Positions 1 through 6,305 are shown, numbered from the stretch's first letter. The stretch: DNA of 7,805 bases from JANQRV01 sp964533785 (GCA_964533785.1 CAZHNG010000317.1:1-7805); one strand, 5' to 3'. Translations and numbers: made by a program. Notes: generated by a model from the letters alone, not told the origin.

Positions 1-50
1 ACAAAGAGTTAAAAAACGCTGGTGTCGAAACATAGGCAGACTGAACACCC
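1..50 (+). mobile_element. Probable right end of a second insertion element (partial)
   Basis: On the plus strand a frame entering from the left edge reads KELKNAGVET and stops at TAG (33-35), which looks like the C-terminus of a protein. Only about 15 bases follow before sequence matching the ATP-grasp gene resumes near 51. A gene stopping a few bases from a junction that breaks another gene is typical of an insertion sequence, and GGGTGTTCAGTCTG (minus strand, from 50) would be its outer terminus. The rest of the element, the other terminal repeat and any target duplication lie outside the window, so the family cannot be named. Confidence 0.35.
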
Positions 51-179
51 TATATCTAAATAGATTTGGTTAAGAGCATTATATTCATTTACTCTAAAGA
101 AGGAAATATTTTGATCAATTAAATATTGAACAACCATATCCGTACTCCTATCCGTAGATCTAGATAAAATAAATATCAT
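9..179 (-). pseudogene. gwsG: ATP-grasp peptide maturase of grasp-with-spasm type, 5' remnant
   Basis: About 45 codons of a maturase N-terminus remain. The start MIFILSRSTDRSTDMVVQYL, then an I-S-F-F-R-V-N segment, resembles the opening of grasp-with-spasm ATP-grasp maturases: a short beta strand ending in S, a D-x-S-T motif, a helix, then F-x-R-x-N. These enzymes use ATP to activate side-chain carboxylates of a precursor and join them to Thr, Ser or Lys side chains. The family is usually over 300 residues; here the frame ends at a stop at 9-11, and residues after about L-D-I (near 51) look foreign. No ATP-binding core is present, so this copy cannot work. I prefer the Met at 179 to the one at 197 because it places the first beta strand at the N-terminus as in the family. 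The family call rests on recalled motif shape only. Confidence 0.55.
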
Positions 180-197
180 TACATAAAAAATAATCAT

Positions 198-389
198 TAA
201 TCAGATCAAAGCTTAATAACTTATTCAAGCCTAAAAGTTGATTTAGTAACTTTAGCCTAAATCAAAAGCCCTAAGAACCCAGTACTGGCCCCCAAGCAAG
301 TTCCAAGCCAATGTAGCCGCATAAGATTGACGTTCTTTTATAATAAAGTCTTGTCAATTAATAATTGGCCACATTGACTTTGATTTTAA
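198..389. other. Spacer between precursor and maturase genes
   Basis: This stretch holds no convincing gene. Visible items are the palindrome CCAGTACTGG (279-288), the near-perfect inverted repeat CAATTA-A-TAATTG (355-367) just after the precursor stop, and a 33-codon minus-strand open stretch without an ATG (353-255, containing LLGGQYWVLRAFDLG). The 355-367 repeat could form a weak AT-only hairpin that partly ends transcription after the precursor, but it lacks a GC stem and a strong U-tract. No clear TTG/TAnnTTTG Bacteroidota promoter was found. Confidence 0.4.
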
Positions 390-545
390 TTACTTACATG
401 GGCCTGCATCAGGCTCTGGCTCATTGTCATACTCACCATTAGGCTTTTGAGTAGCCACCCAAGTGCATGCGCCACCGTAAGTACTTTTTTGAATCGATTC
501 CTTAATTAGGAACTTCTCAAACTGAGAAAAAATCACCTTTTTCAT
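390..545 (-). CDS. Double-glycine RiPP precursor peptide, candidate graspetide
   Basis: A 51-residue peptide with a leader of 25 residues starting MKKVIFSQFEKF and ending S-T-Y-G-G, followed by a 26-residue core (Ala26-Lys51). The MKK...F-E pattern and Gly24-Gly25 match the Bacteroidota GG-leader precursor families that C39 exporters cut after GG. The core has Cys27, Thr28, Thr32, Lys34, a Pro35-Asn36-Gly37 turn, acidic residues at 38, 40, 42, 44 and 46, and Cys50. Thr/Lys on one arm and Asp/Glu on the other is what an ATP-grasp maturase needs for ester and amide crosslinks. I chose the Met at 545 because the upstream in-frame Met (593) would put 16 non-leader-like residues in front of a textbook leader. 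Its start overlaps the 3' end of the regulator gene. The downstream maturase is truncated, so in this strain the peptide is probably unmodified. The product's activity cannot be told from sequence. Confidence 0.75.
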   Translation of the reverse strand: MKKVIFSQFEKFLIKESIQKSTYGGACTWVATQKPNGEYDNEPEPDAGPCK

Positions 546-927
546 AATTGAAAAAATTGAGCCTACTCTTTTTAATATTAAGGTTTTCGGCATCCCCTAT
601 ACAAGTGTCACTACAAATATTGGTAAATGCACTGCCAAAAATTGGCGGCTGGGGATTTTTTCCTCCTTTTATCCAGATTTTTTGCTCTCCATCGATAAAT
701 AACTGAAAGGAGAACTTAACATCACTTTGATAATAATATGTTTCACGATTGTGATCATATTCAATAGGAAATCCTTGATCGCGTAGTGTTTGAATTAGCC
801 TTTCAGCGGATCTTGTAGATACTCCAAGTTTATTACCTAATTTTTCTGGCCTGCCTGTTGCTTTTAACCTGATAAGCGTATGTATCTGCTCCAGTTTAAG
901 TAATTTTTCAATCAGATTTCTCATCAT
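517..927 (-). CDS. Small HTH transcriptional regulator of the RiPP cassette
   Basis: A 136-residue protein. Residues ~12-56 form a DeoR/HTH_11-like helix-turn-helix: a helix with H-x-L-I-R-L, then T-G-R-P-E-K-L, helix KLGVSTRSAERLIQTLRDQG, and a short wing ending I-E-Y-D...Y-Y-Y. Residues ~70-90 resemble the short C-terminal segment (F-x-x-G...I-K-G-G) of small HTH proteins seen beside Bacteroidota bacteriocin-type precursors. There is no membrane segment, so it is cytoplasmic. The ATG lies 3 bases after the HlyD stop, suggesting translational coupling. The last ~34 residues (two Cys at 105 and 109, then a basic-aromatic tail) are not family-like, and the final 29 bases overlap the precursor gene in another frame. 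The tail may therefore be a read-through extension after loss of an earlier stop. It probably binds a promoter of this cassette; the target is not visible. Confidence 0.7.
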   Translation of the reverse strand: MMRNLIEKLLKLEQIHTLIRLKATGRPEKLGNKLGVSTRSAERLIQTLRDQGFPIEYDHNRETYYYQSDVKFSFQLFIDGEQKIWIKGGKNPQPPIFGSAFTNICSDTCIGDAENLNIKKSRLNFFNYEKGDFFSV

Positions 928-930
928 AAT

Positions 931-2250
931 TTAATCAGTTTTAAAGACGCTAAGAACATTTTCGAAAAACCTCTCTATCAACCTCTTATCTTTAGTTATA
1001 ATTGTAATGGTTCCGTTTAATTGTTGTTGGAAAGGGATGATATTTCCGTATGTAGTCAAAAGGACGTTAGGTAGATAACACTCCATGGTATAGTAAGTCT
1101 CTCCATTATTGCTCTTGGCAGGCAATGGTATAATTCTATCAATTTGAGCGGGAATTGTACCAAACTCCTTATCAGGGTATGCCTCAAGACTAATGAAGGC
1201 TCGGTTTTCTACTTCTACTTTACCTACTCCAAAAGGCGAAAGGTAGGCCCGACAAATAATTCTGCCTTTACTGTCCTGTGGCAGAATACTCCCTAGCAAT
1301 TGGGCATTATTATAGTACTTTTTGATAGTTAAACCTTCTGAAAAGCTCAACATACCAGTTATGGGAGCCTGGATTACGTATTTTTCGCTCCAGGATTGTA
1401 TTTCTTCTTGAAGCTTTGCAATATCCTTTTTGATAGCAATAAGGCGAATATTGAAGTCCTTTTGCTCGTTTTCTAACAATTCTAATTCCTGTGTTTGCAA
1501 TTGCTTTTGTCGAATCTTATTCTGAATAATCCCGGAGCGTAGACCTTCTCTCACCCTCTTCTTTTCCAACAATTGAGATATAGCGGTTTCAAGTTCTTTG
1601 TCACTTGCTGATTTAGTTTGATTAAGTAGTAGAGTTCGTTCATAGTCCTTTTCTACCAATTGTAATTCATTATCATAAATCCTTTCTTGGTTCGCCAATG
1701 ATTGATTTAATTCATCAATCTGAATTATTTCTGATTGGATTGCCTCTACTTTTTCTTTAGTTAAATTTTGAGCAAGAAAGTACTGGAATTCCGTTATCTT
1801 TTGAACTAGACCCGAATATGAATTTTGTAATTCTCCAATTTCCCAATTTTGCGAATATCCAATATCGATAAAATCAGTACTATACTTTAAAGACGAAAGT
1901 TGAGTCAACCATTCCGACAATTCCTTTATAGCTTGCCAATCCGCCGTTGACCTCATAATTAAAAGTAAGTCACCTTGGGTGACCACTTTCTCATCCTTTA
2001 CCAATATGGTATCTATTTGTGCCGCCACTTTACTAACAACACTGATAGGTGGATTCTCACTTGTCAGGATAAGTGGAGCAGTAACTTTATCTGGGTATTT
2101 AATAATCCAACTTAAAATCAGACAAGCAAAAATAACAAAAGTAAAGACAGTCATCCCCGATCTCAATAACCAGCCAGGAGGGTTAATAATTATTTGATCC
2201 ATAAATAGTGGATCACGAGTTAGTTGAACTTGATTTTCGGTTATTGGCAT
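931..2250 (-). CDS. HlyD-family membrane fusion protein (peptide exporter adaptor)
   Basis: A 439-residue periplasmic adaptor that would link the inner-membrane C39/ABC exporter to an outer-membrane channel. Residues 1-30 are a short cytoplasmic part, ~31-51 a single membrane helix (rich in V, F, I, L, W), ~68-100 the first half of the lipoyl-like domain (V-V-S-K-V-A-A-Q-I-D, later V-x-Q-G-D-L-L). Residues ~145-290 are a long, charged, Q/E/K-rich alpha-helical coiled-coil hairpin, ~290-320 the second lipoyl half (YVIQAPITGMLSF), and ~328-420 the beta-barrel and membrane-proximal part. Length and domain order are normal for the family and I see no damage. It starts 92 bp after the exporter stop and ends 3 bp before the regulator. 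With the exporter split by an insertion sequence upstream, its transcription may be reduced by polarity or depend on a promoter in the IS. Confidence 0.92.
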   Translation of the reverse strand: MPITENQVQLTRDPLFMDQIIINPPGWLLRSGMTVFTFVIFACLILSWIIKYPDKVTAPLILTSENPPISVVSKVAAQIDTILVKDEKVVTQGDLLLIMRSTADWQAIKELSEWLTQLSSLKYSTDFIDIGYSQNWEIGELQNSYSGLVQKITEFQYFLAQNLTKEKVEAIQSEIIQIDELNQSLANQERIYDNELQLVEKDYERTLLLNQTKSASDKELETAISQLLEKKRVREGLRSGIIQNKIRQKQLQTQELELLENEQKDFNIRLIAIKKDIAKLQEEIQSWSEKYVIQAPITGMLSFSEGLTIKKYYNNAQLLGSILPQDSKGRIICRAYLSPFGVGKVEVENRAFISLEAYPDKEFGTIPAQIDRIIPLPAKSNNGETYYTMECYLPNVLLTTYGNIIPFQQQLNGTITIITKDKRLIERFFENVLSVFKTD

Positions 2251-2342
2251 ATCAATAATTTAAGTATTTGAAATAATTAGTTATCTGACAAATCCTTTTT
2301 CAAATCTCAGCTTAAAAGATTATCTATCATACTGTAAAATAC
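2251..2342. other. Gap between exporter and HlyD genes
   Basis: An AT-rich 92-bp spacer with no open reading frame of note. No GC-rich hairpin followed by a T run is visible, so exporter and adaptor are probably transcribed together. No good match to the Bacteroidota TTG/TAnnTTTG promoter was found on the minus strand. Confidence 0.35.
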
Positions 2343-3896
2343 TCAATTCCCTAATTCCAACTGATTTTTTACCAGAGTGTAATAAGCCGTCTTTTTATTT
2401 GCTAATTCCTGGTGAGTTCCGATTTCGACTATTCTTCCTGCTTCTAATACGACAATTTGATGAGCGTTTTTAACGGTACTTAACCGATGTGCAACCACTA
2501 CCACTGTTCGGCCTTTGAAAAAATCATTTAGGTTTTCCATAATAACTTTCTCATTATTAGCGTCTAACGCATTGGTTGCTTCATCTAAAAAAATAAATTC
2601 AGGGTTTTTATACACGGCACGAGCAATAAGCAATCTTTGTTTCTGCCCCTGACTTATTCCATTACCTTTTATTCCAATTGTGGTATGATACCCAAGTGGA
2701 AGGTTATCTATGAAGCCCTCAATATTAGCGGTTTGTACGGCTCTATTAAGCTTACTCTGATCTACACTATTATCACTTTCCGCTAAATTATTGGCAATAC
2801 TATCTGAAAATATATATCCATCTTGCATTACCACCCCACATTGATCTCGCCAGGTTTGAGTGTGTATGAGATCTAATGACGTATTGCCAATTCTGATTTG
2901 ACCGTCATTGATCTTGTAAAATTTCAACAGGAGTTTAATTAAGGTAGTCTTCCCACTTCCACTAGTACCAACGATAGCAGTTATCTTTCCTCTTGGTATG
3001 ATTAGATTTATGTCTTTAAGAACAGCATTACCAAGTCGATTATATTTAAAAGATAAATCCTTAATATGAATATCTCCGTTTGGAATCTGTTTAGTTTTAG
3101 ATGCATCTTCTTCTTCCTCATTCTCCTGGTTATGAATTTCTCCCAAACGCTCCAAACTAATTTTTGCATCTTGGGCCGTCCTTATAAAGGCCACAAGTTG
3201 CTGAAGGGGCGTATTCAATTGCCCCACTATGTAGGTTACCGCCATCATCATTCCTAAAGTCATCTGGCCGTCAACGACAGCTTTAGCGGCAATAAAAGTG
3301 ATAAGAATATTTTTCAGCTCATTAATTGATAAAGCTCCTCCGTCTTGATACTGTGCAATTGCTAATGATTTCATGTTCACCTTAAAAAGCTTTGCCTGAA
3401 TATTTGCCCACCCCCATCTACGCTTAAGTTGGCTACCTTGTAATTTTATCTCCGTCATTCCTTGTATAATTTCTATCAAACTATTTTGATTGTCTGACAT
3501 TTGTTGAAATGCTTGATAATCTATTTCTCGACGTTTCTTCAAGAAAATGAAAATCCAAAGAAGATAAAATATCGAGCTAATTAGAAAAATTATAAATATA
3601 GCAATAGAATATATAAATAAAATGATTCCAAATACTATCAAATTCAACACTGATAGAATAATAGTTAAAATCGAATTGGTTAAAAATGTTTCAATCCTAT
3701 TATGATCTTCAATTCGTTGCAGTAAATCTCCTACCATTTTGGTGTCGAAAAACCCTAGAGGTAACCGCATTAATTTTAATAGAAAATCAGCAATGAGGTT
3801 TATGTTAATGCGTACGCTTACATGTAGTGAAATCCAGCCTTGTAAAAAACGGACAATTGTTTGCCCCAAAAACAAGGACAGTTGAGCAACGAGCAT
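2343..3896 (-). CDS. C39-type ABC exporter, C-terminal fragment (TMD + NBD)
   Basis: This 517-residue frame is the downstream part of the exporter interrupted by the IS. Residues ~1-245 carry most of the transmembrane domain, with hydrophobic helices near 75-118 and 190-225 and the coupling segment R-L-P-L-G-F-F-D-T-K-M-V-G-D-L. After an acidic linker (E-rich, ~257-264) comes the nucleotide-binding domain: Walker A GTSGSGKT (310-317), Q-loop Gln358, signature ISQGQ (414-418; the Q in place of LSGGQ's first G is usual for this exporter group), Walker B IFLDEA with Glu439, D-loop around Ala-Leu-Asp (443-445) and switch His470. All ATPase motifs are intact. Met at 3896 is the internal Met213 of the undisrupted protein; upstream codons remain native only to 3910 and an IS-derived TGA follows at 3918-3920. 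Whether it is translated depends on a chance start, so it is best regarded as part of a broken gene. Confidence 0.9.
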   Translation of the reverse strand: MLVAQLSLFLGQTIVRFLQGWISLHVSVRININLIADFLLKLMRLPLGFFDTKMVGDLLQRIEDHNRIETFLTNSILTIILSVLNLIVFGIILFIYSIAIFIIFLISSIFYLLWIFIFLKKRREIDYQAFQQMSDNQNSLIEIIQGMTEIKLQGSQLKRRWGWANIQAKLFKVNMKSLAIAQYQDGGALSINELKNILITFIAAKAVVDGQMTLGMMMAVTYIVGQLNTPLQQLVAFIRTAQDAKISLERLGEIHNQENEEEEDASKTKQIPNGDIHIKDLSFKYNRLGNAVLKDINLIIPRGKITAIVGTSGSGKTTLIKLLLKFYKINDGQIRIGNTSLDLIHTQTWRDQCGVVMQDGYIFSDSIANNLAESDNSVDQSKLNRAVQTANIEGFIDNLPLGYHTTIGIKGNGISQGQKQRLLIARAVYKNPEFIFLDEATNALDANNEKVIMENLNDFFKGRTVVVVAHRLSTVKNAHQIVVLEAGRIVEIGTHQELANKKTAYYTLVKNQLELGN

Positions 3897-3905
3897 TAAA
3901 TATAT

Positions 3906-3910
3906 AAAGT
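3906..3910. repeat. IS target-site duplication, left copy
   Basis: AAAGT lies directly outside the left inverted repeat and recurs at 4895-4899 outside the right one. If the first two bases of the right end are counted as flank, the duplication becomes ATAAAGT (3904-3910 and 4893-4899). Both readings give the same pre-insertion sequence. Confidence 0.8.
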
Positions 3911-3930
3911 ATGTGAATCAAGAGTTAAAA
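3911..3930. repeat. IS terminal inverted repeat, left
   Basis: ATGTGAATCAAGAGTTAAAA pairs with the right end read inward from 4894, ATGCGAATCAAGGGTTGAAA, with three mismatches. The transposase stop codon (3925-3927) lies inside this repeat. Confidence 0.85.
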
Positions 3931-4815
3931 TAGCCAAAAAGAGATCGCGGCAGCGATTTTGCCAAAGACATGGACAATGAGTCCTTGTCGAGACCTGACT
4001 TTGGATGCTCTTTGAATATCTGTTTTTTCAATAATCCAATTGAATAAAGATTCAATTGGCTGGCGAATTCGAGACACTTCTGTTGAAAATAGCTTATCAG
4101 CAGCATGTTTAAACTGCCGAGTAGCTTGCGTTTCGCCTTTGACCAATTTGACAGGCGTATAAATATAGCTGCCAGCTTCTTTTTGTAAGACCTCATTGAA
4201 ATCCTCTTTGGAATAAGCTTTATCACCAATTAAGGCTCTGTTTTCGAGCTGTGGAAGAATTTCTCTTACAGCATTAAGGTCATGCTCAGAAGCTTTGGAT
4301 AAACTAAGAAACTCTGGTATCGGCAACTTTCCCGGTCTGTGGAAAGCGATACTATGCAATTTTGCACCGAAATAGTGAAGTTTCTTAGTTGAGCAGTAGC
4401 CTTTATCGGTTAACTGCTGCGCTACTTTACCGGCTCTTTTGCCGGAACAAGTAATAATAGGCATCGAATCTAGCAAGCTGATGTCTAACCGTACGCCTCG
4501 ATGATCGACATCCCGTAAAAAACAGGCGGCTAAAACAGGTAAGGCGCTTGCCAGACGATTGAGTCTATTGCAAAAAGCTTGATAAGAGGGTAATTTAGGA
4601 AACCAGCTATGCAAATACTTGTGAGTAAAGTTATAGATGGATTTAATCTTGAATTTCTCCTCTTCGACAATACAGAAAATATAGATGGTCAATAGTTCTT
4701 CGTCCGTAAAGTCGGGCTTGGAATTGTTGCTAAATCGTTGGCAATGCCAACAGAGTTCCGTATTATAGCACTCATAGATGTAGTAGTAGAGTGCTATTAG
4801 TTTGTAATAGTCCAT
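3925..4815 (-). CDS. IS982-family transposase
   Basis: A 296-residue DDE transposase, full length for the family. The N-terminal ~100 residues are helical with aromatic and Cys-rich stretches (Y-Y-Y-I-Y-E-C-Y, L-C-W-H-C). The catalytic core follows. The likely triad is Asp116 in LLDSMP, Asp198 in IGDKAY and Glu255 in QPIESLFNWI, with the family-like YFGAKLH segment at 148-154 between the first two. The chain ends in a hydrophobic segment (F-G-K-I-A-A-A-I-S-F-W-L-F), and the stop lies in the left inverted repeat. It cuts and moves the element by recognising the terminal repeats. No frameshift or internal stop is present, so it is probably active. ATG at 4815 opens the frame; no clear ribosome site precedes it. 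Confidence 0.92.
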   Translation of the reverse strand: MDYYKLIALYYYIYECYNTELCWHCQRFSNNSKPDFTDEELLTIYIFCIVEEEKFKIKSIYNFTHKYLHSWFPKLPSYQAFCNRLNRLASALPVLAACFLRDVDHRGVRLDISLLDSMPIITCSGKRAGKVAQQLTDKGYCSTKKLHYFGAKLHSIAFHRPGKLPIPEFLSLSKASEHDLNAVREILPQLENRALIGDKAYSKEDFNEVLQKEAGSYIYTPVKLVKGETQATRQFKHAADKLFSTEVSRIRQPIESLFNWIIEKTDIQRASKVRSRQGLIVHVFGKIAAAISFWLF

Positions 4816-4874
4816 ATTCCAAATATAGAACTCTGCTCTGCATCTTTTTTATTTCAATAATCTTCAAGGACTAC

Positions 4875-4894
4875 TTTCAACCCTTGATTCGCAT
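4875..4894. repeat. IS terminal inverted repeat, right
   Basis: Partner of the repeat at 3911-3930. Beyond the first 20 bases the two ends still share TAG with a one-base offset. The repeat supplies the stop for the truncated exporter frame, giving a foreign tail M-R-I-K-G. Confidence 0.85.
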
Positions 4895-5521
4895 AAAGTG
4901 TATATTTTGGTTCTGTATACCGGTATCAACAATAGCTTGAGTTACAAACGGCAAGATTAATTGAAAAACTGCCATAAGTATAAAGCTCAAAACCAATTGA
5001 CCTAATAATCTTTGATGCGGCCGCAAATATTTTATCAAATAGCCTAAACCTTTTTTTCCTTTCTGTCGGGTTTGATCACGTTCATAAAATTCTGGTTGGG
5101 GCTCAAGTAATAAAGCAATACCTTTTTTATTATCATTTTGCCAAGCTTTCTTAAAAATCGGTATTGGAAGTTTGAATTTCCCCTGAGCAGGATCTGCGAT
5201 ATGGACAAATTTTCGGTCCACTTTATAAACAACAACAAAATGCTTTTGATTCCAATGGGCAATTGCAGGTAATGGGGCTTGCTGAAAGGAAGGAGTGCCA
5301 TTATTTTCTTCAAAGGGTATTTTTACTGCCATTGTCCTCAGACCAATGCTCTCGGCTGCTTCACTGATCCCTTTTATATTTACTCCTTCACGATCAATAT
5401 AACTTTTCTCTCGCAAATACTGCAAAGAATAGTTTTCACCGTAATATTTAGCAATCATACGCAGGCAGGTAGGACCGCAGTCCATCGAGTCCAGTTGTCG
5501 ATAGAAAGGAAAATTACGCAT
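4877..5521 (-). CDS. C39-type ABC exporter, N-terminal fragment (leader peptidase + TM1)
   Basis: A 214-residue frame carrying the whole peptidase C39 domain and the first membrane helix of a 729-residue exporter. Catalytic features: Gln9 (oxyanion hole), Cys15 in SMDCGPTCL, His94 in N-Q-K-H-F-V-V-V-Y, Asp110 in HIADPAQGK. Together they form the papain-like Cys-His-Asp site that cuts leader peptides after Gly-Gly, matching the precursor's Gly24-Gly25. Residues ~172-195 form the first transmembrane helix, followed by T-Q-A-I-V-D-T-G. The last native residue is Phe209; the tail M-R-I-K-G is encoded by the insertion sequence. The fragment could persist as a membrane-anchored protease but cannot export alone. 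It is the first gene of the cassette, with about 960 bp of gene-free DNA upstream, where its promoter should lie. Confidence 0.9.
   Translation of the reverse strand: MRNFPFYRQLDSMDCGPTCLRMIAKYYGENYSLQYLREKSYIDREGVNIKGISEAAESIGLRTMAVKIPFEENNGTPSFQQAPLPAIAHWNQKHFVVVYKVDRKFVHIADPAQGKFKLPIPIFKKAWQNDNKKGIALLLEPQPEFYERDQTRQKGKKGLGYLIKYLRPHQRLLGQLVLSFILMAVFQLILPFVTQAIVDTGIQNQNIHFMRIKG
4895..4899. repeat. IS target-site duplication, right copy
   Basis: AAAGT, identical to 3906-3910, immediately outside the right inverted repeat. In the native gene these bases occur once, within codons for H208-F209. Confidence 0.8.
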
Positions 5522-5750
5522 CTCACGGAATGATTTTAGTGACGGGGAGGTCTATTTTGTATTACTTTGGAGAGAAAAATAGCCTTACTTTGAAACATAA
5601 AGTGATTTGTTGCCAGATTCATTGCAAATTTGTTTATTAAGGTGAACTGATTGATAGCTAAAGAATATATACGCTCAAGCCAACATAACATGTTGACAAG
5701 AAAATGAATACGAGAACTTGTAAATGGGGTTTGTGTTTAATTTAAGGAGA
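5522..5750. promoter_or_regulatory. Upstream region of the RiPP cassette
   Basis: The cassette's promoter is expected here, on the minus strand, because the exporter is its first gene. I do not see an exact TTG/TAnnTTTG Bacteroidota promoter. The nearest is TATGTTTC (minus strand, about 5599-5592), which lacks a properly spaced TTG. A short palindrome AACATGTT (5687-5694) could be an operator but may be chance. No gene is visible. Confidence 0.25.
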
Positions 5751-6180
5751 GTAGTACATTATTGATTTTAACGATGCTCTGAACAAATATAAATTTTTAA
5801 TTGAATTAAATCAAGATTTTTTTGTTAAAATTATTGATTATGCTTTCGGGGCACCAATTTTAAAGCAAATTATTTGAGGTGATGAAAGACCTAAAAAAAT
5901 ATTTAACTCTTTGATTTTGCTTTAACCGCCAATTAAGGAAACCATTCTAATCACCTATAAATTACCGGATTCGAGAAGAAAATTAGTTCAAGAAACTGGT
6001 TTTAAAAAACACCATTTCAAAAACCGTAGTTGATACCTTTATTTGAACAATGCATTTACCAGCCCATCAATTTTCAAGAATTGAAAGAAATAATATCTAT
6101 GCTTTTATTTCTTACAACCAATTCGATCCAACCACTTACAAAAAGAAAGTTTATTGTCTCCCTATGTAGATGTCAAGAGA
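5750..6180 (+). pseudogene. Degraded coding-like region, unidentified
   Basis: The plus strand shows protein-like stretches broken by stops and frame changes. One frame from about 5760 reads F-N-D-A-L-N-K-Y-K-F-L-I-E-L, then I-I-D-Y-A-F-G, a TGA, then GDERPKKIFNSLI. Another frame downstream reads K-T-V-V-D-T-F-I, a TGA, then MHLPAHQFSRIERNNIYAF and about 20 more residues to a TAG near 6168. A possible start site with AAGGAG lies near 5744. The D-Y-A-F...G-D-E...K-K-I...S-L-I pattern faintly recalls Rpn/PD-(D/E)XK transposase-like nucleases, but I cannot confirm this. The two parts may come from one frameshifted gene or from different ones. Confidence 0.25.
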
Positions 6181-6212
6181 TACATTAAGATGGCGGAGCC
6201 GGTTAAATGTCT

Positions 6213-6257
6213 TTGCGGTGAGTAAATACATTTGACCCCAAGTTTACCCGACAGTAC
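6213..6257. repeat. Imperfect 45-bp direct repeat, copy 1
   Basis: Begins TTGCGGTGAGTAAATAC and ends CAGTAC. It matches copy 2 at 6359-6403 at 39 of 45 positions, the first 17 identical. It lies in gene-free DNA between the degraded region and the GH3 gene. CAAGTTT (6239-6245) also has an inverted partner AAACTTG at 6284-6290. Confidence 0.75.
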
Positions 6258-6305
6258 AGTCAGACGCTAGATGTACTAACCCCAAACTTGAGATAATTTT
6301 TATCA

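Larger units (their letters stand above)
3911..4894 (-). mobile_element. IS982-like insertion sequence, complete, inserted in the exporter gene
   Basis: The element is 984 bp with one transposase gene, imperfect terminal inverted repeats (left from 3911 inward, right from 4894 inward; 17 of the first 20 bases match) and a 5-bp flanking duplication AAAGT. Size, one long DDE frame and coding to both edges fit the IS982 family. It sits after Phe209 of the exporter and in the same orientation. Deleting it with one duplication rejoins the codons for N-I-H-F and I-Y-L-M and gives a 730-codon frame including the stop. Intact transposase, repeats and duplication suggest a recent insertion. Confidence 0.88.

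Noticed and set aside
546..593. Longer start for the precursor (67 residues, Met at 593)
   Set aside because: The extra 16 residues are not leader-like, and the Met at 545 gives a standard Bacteroidota MKK...GG leader.
1979..2197. Plus-strand open frame of 72 codons
   Set aside because: It lies wholly antisense to the membrane-helix region of the HlyD gene; its hydrophobic look mirrors that gene.
3066..3257. Plus-strand open frame of 63 codons
   Set aside because: Antisense to the exporter linker/TMD region, with no recognisable features.
3918..4229. Second minus-strand frame of 103 codons within the IS
   Set aside because: Shadow frame of the intact DDE transposase; not needed for this IS family.
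4820..4827. TATATTTG on the minus strand as a transposase promoter
   Set aside because: It matches the Bacteroidota -7 consensus but sits only 4 bases before the ATG and lacks a TTG at the right distance.
5044..5313. Minus-strand frame of 89 codons inside the exporter fragment
   Set aside because: Out-of-frame shadow of the C39 domain with low-complexity Lys/Leu content.
5279..5533. Plus-strand open frame of 84 codons
   Set aside because: Antisense to the C39 catalytic domain, whose motifs are intact; no family features of its own.
5693..5698. TTGACA on the plus strand as a promoter
   Set aside because: No suitable second element 16-21 bases downstream, and no intact plus-strand gene follows.
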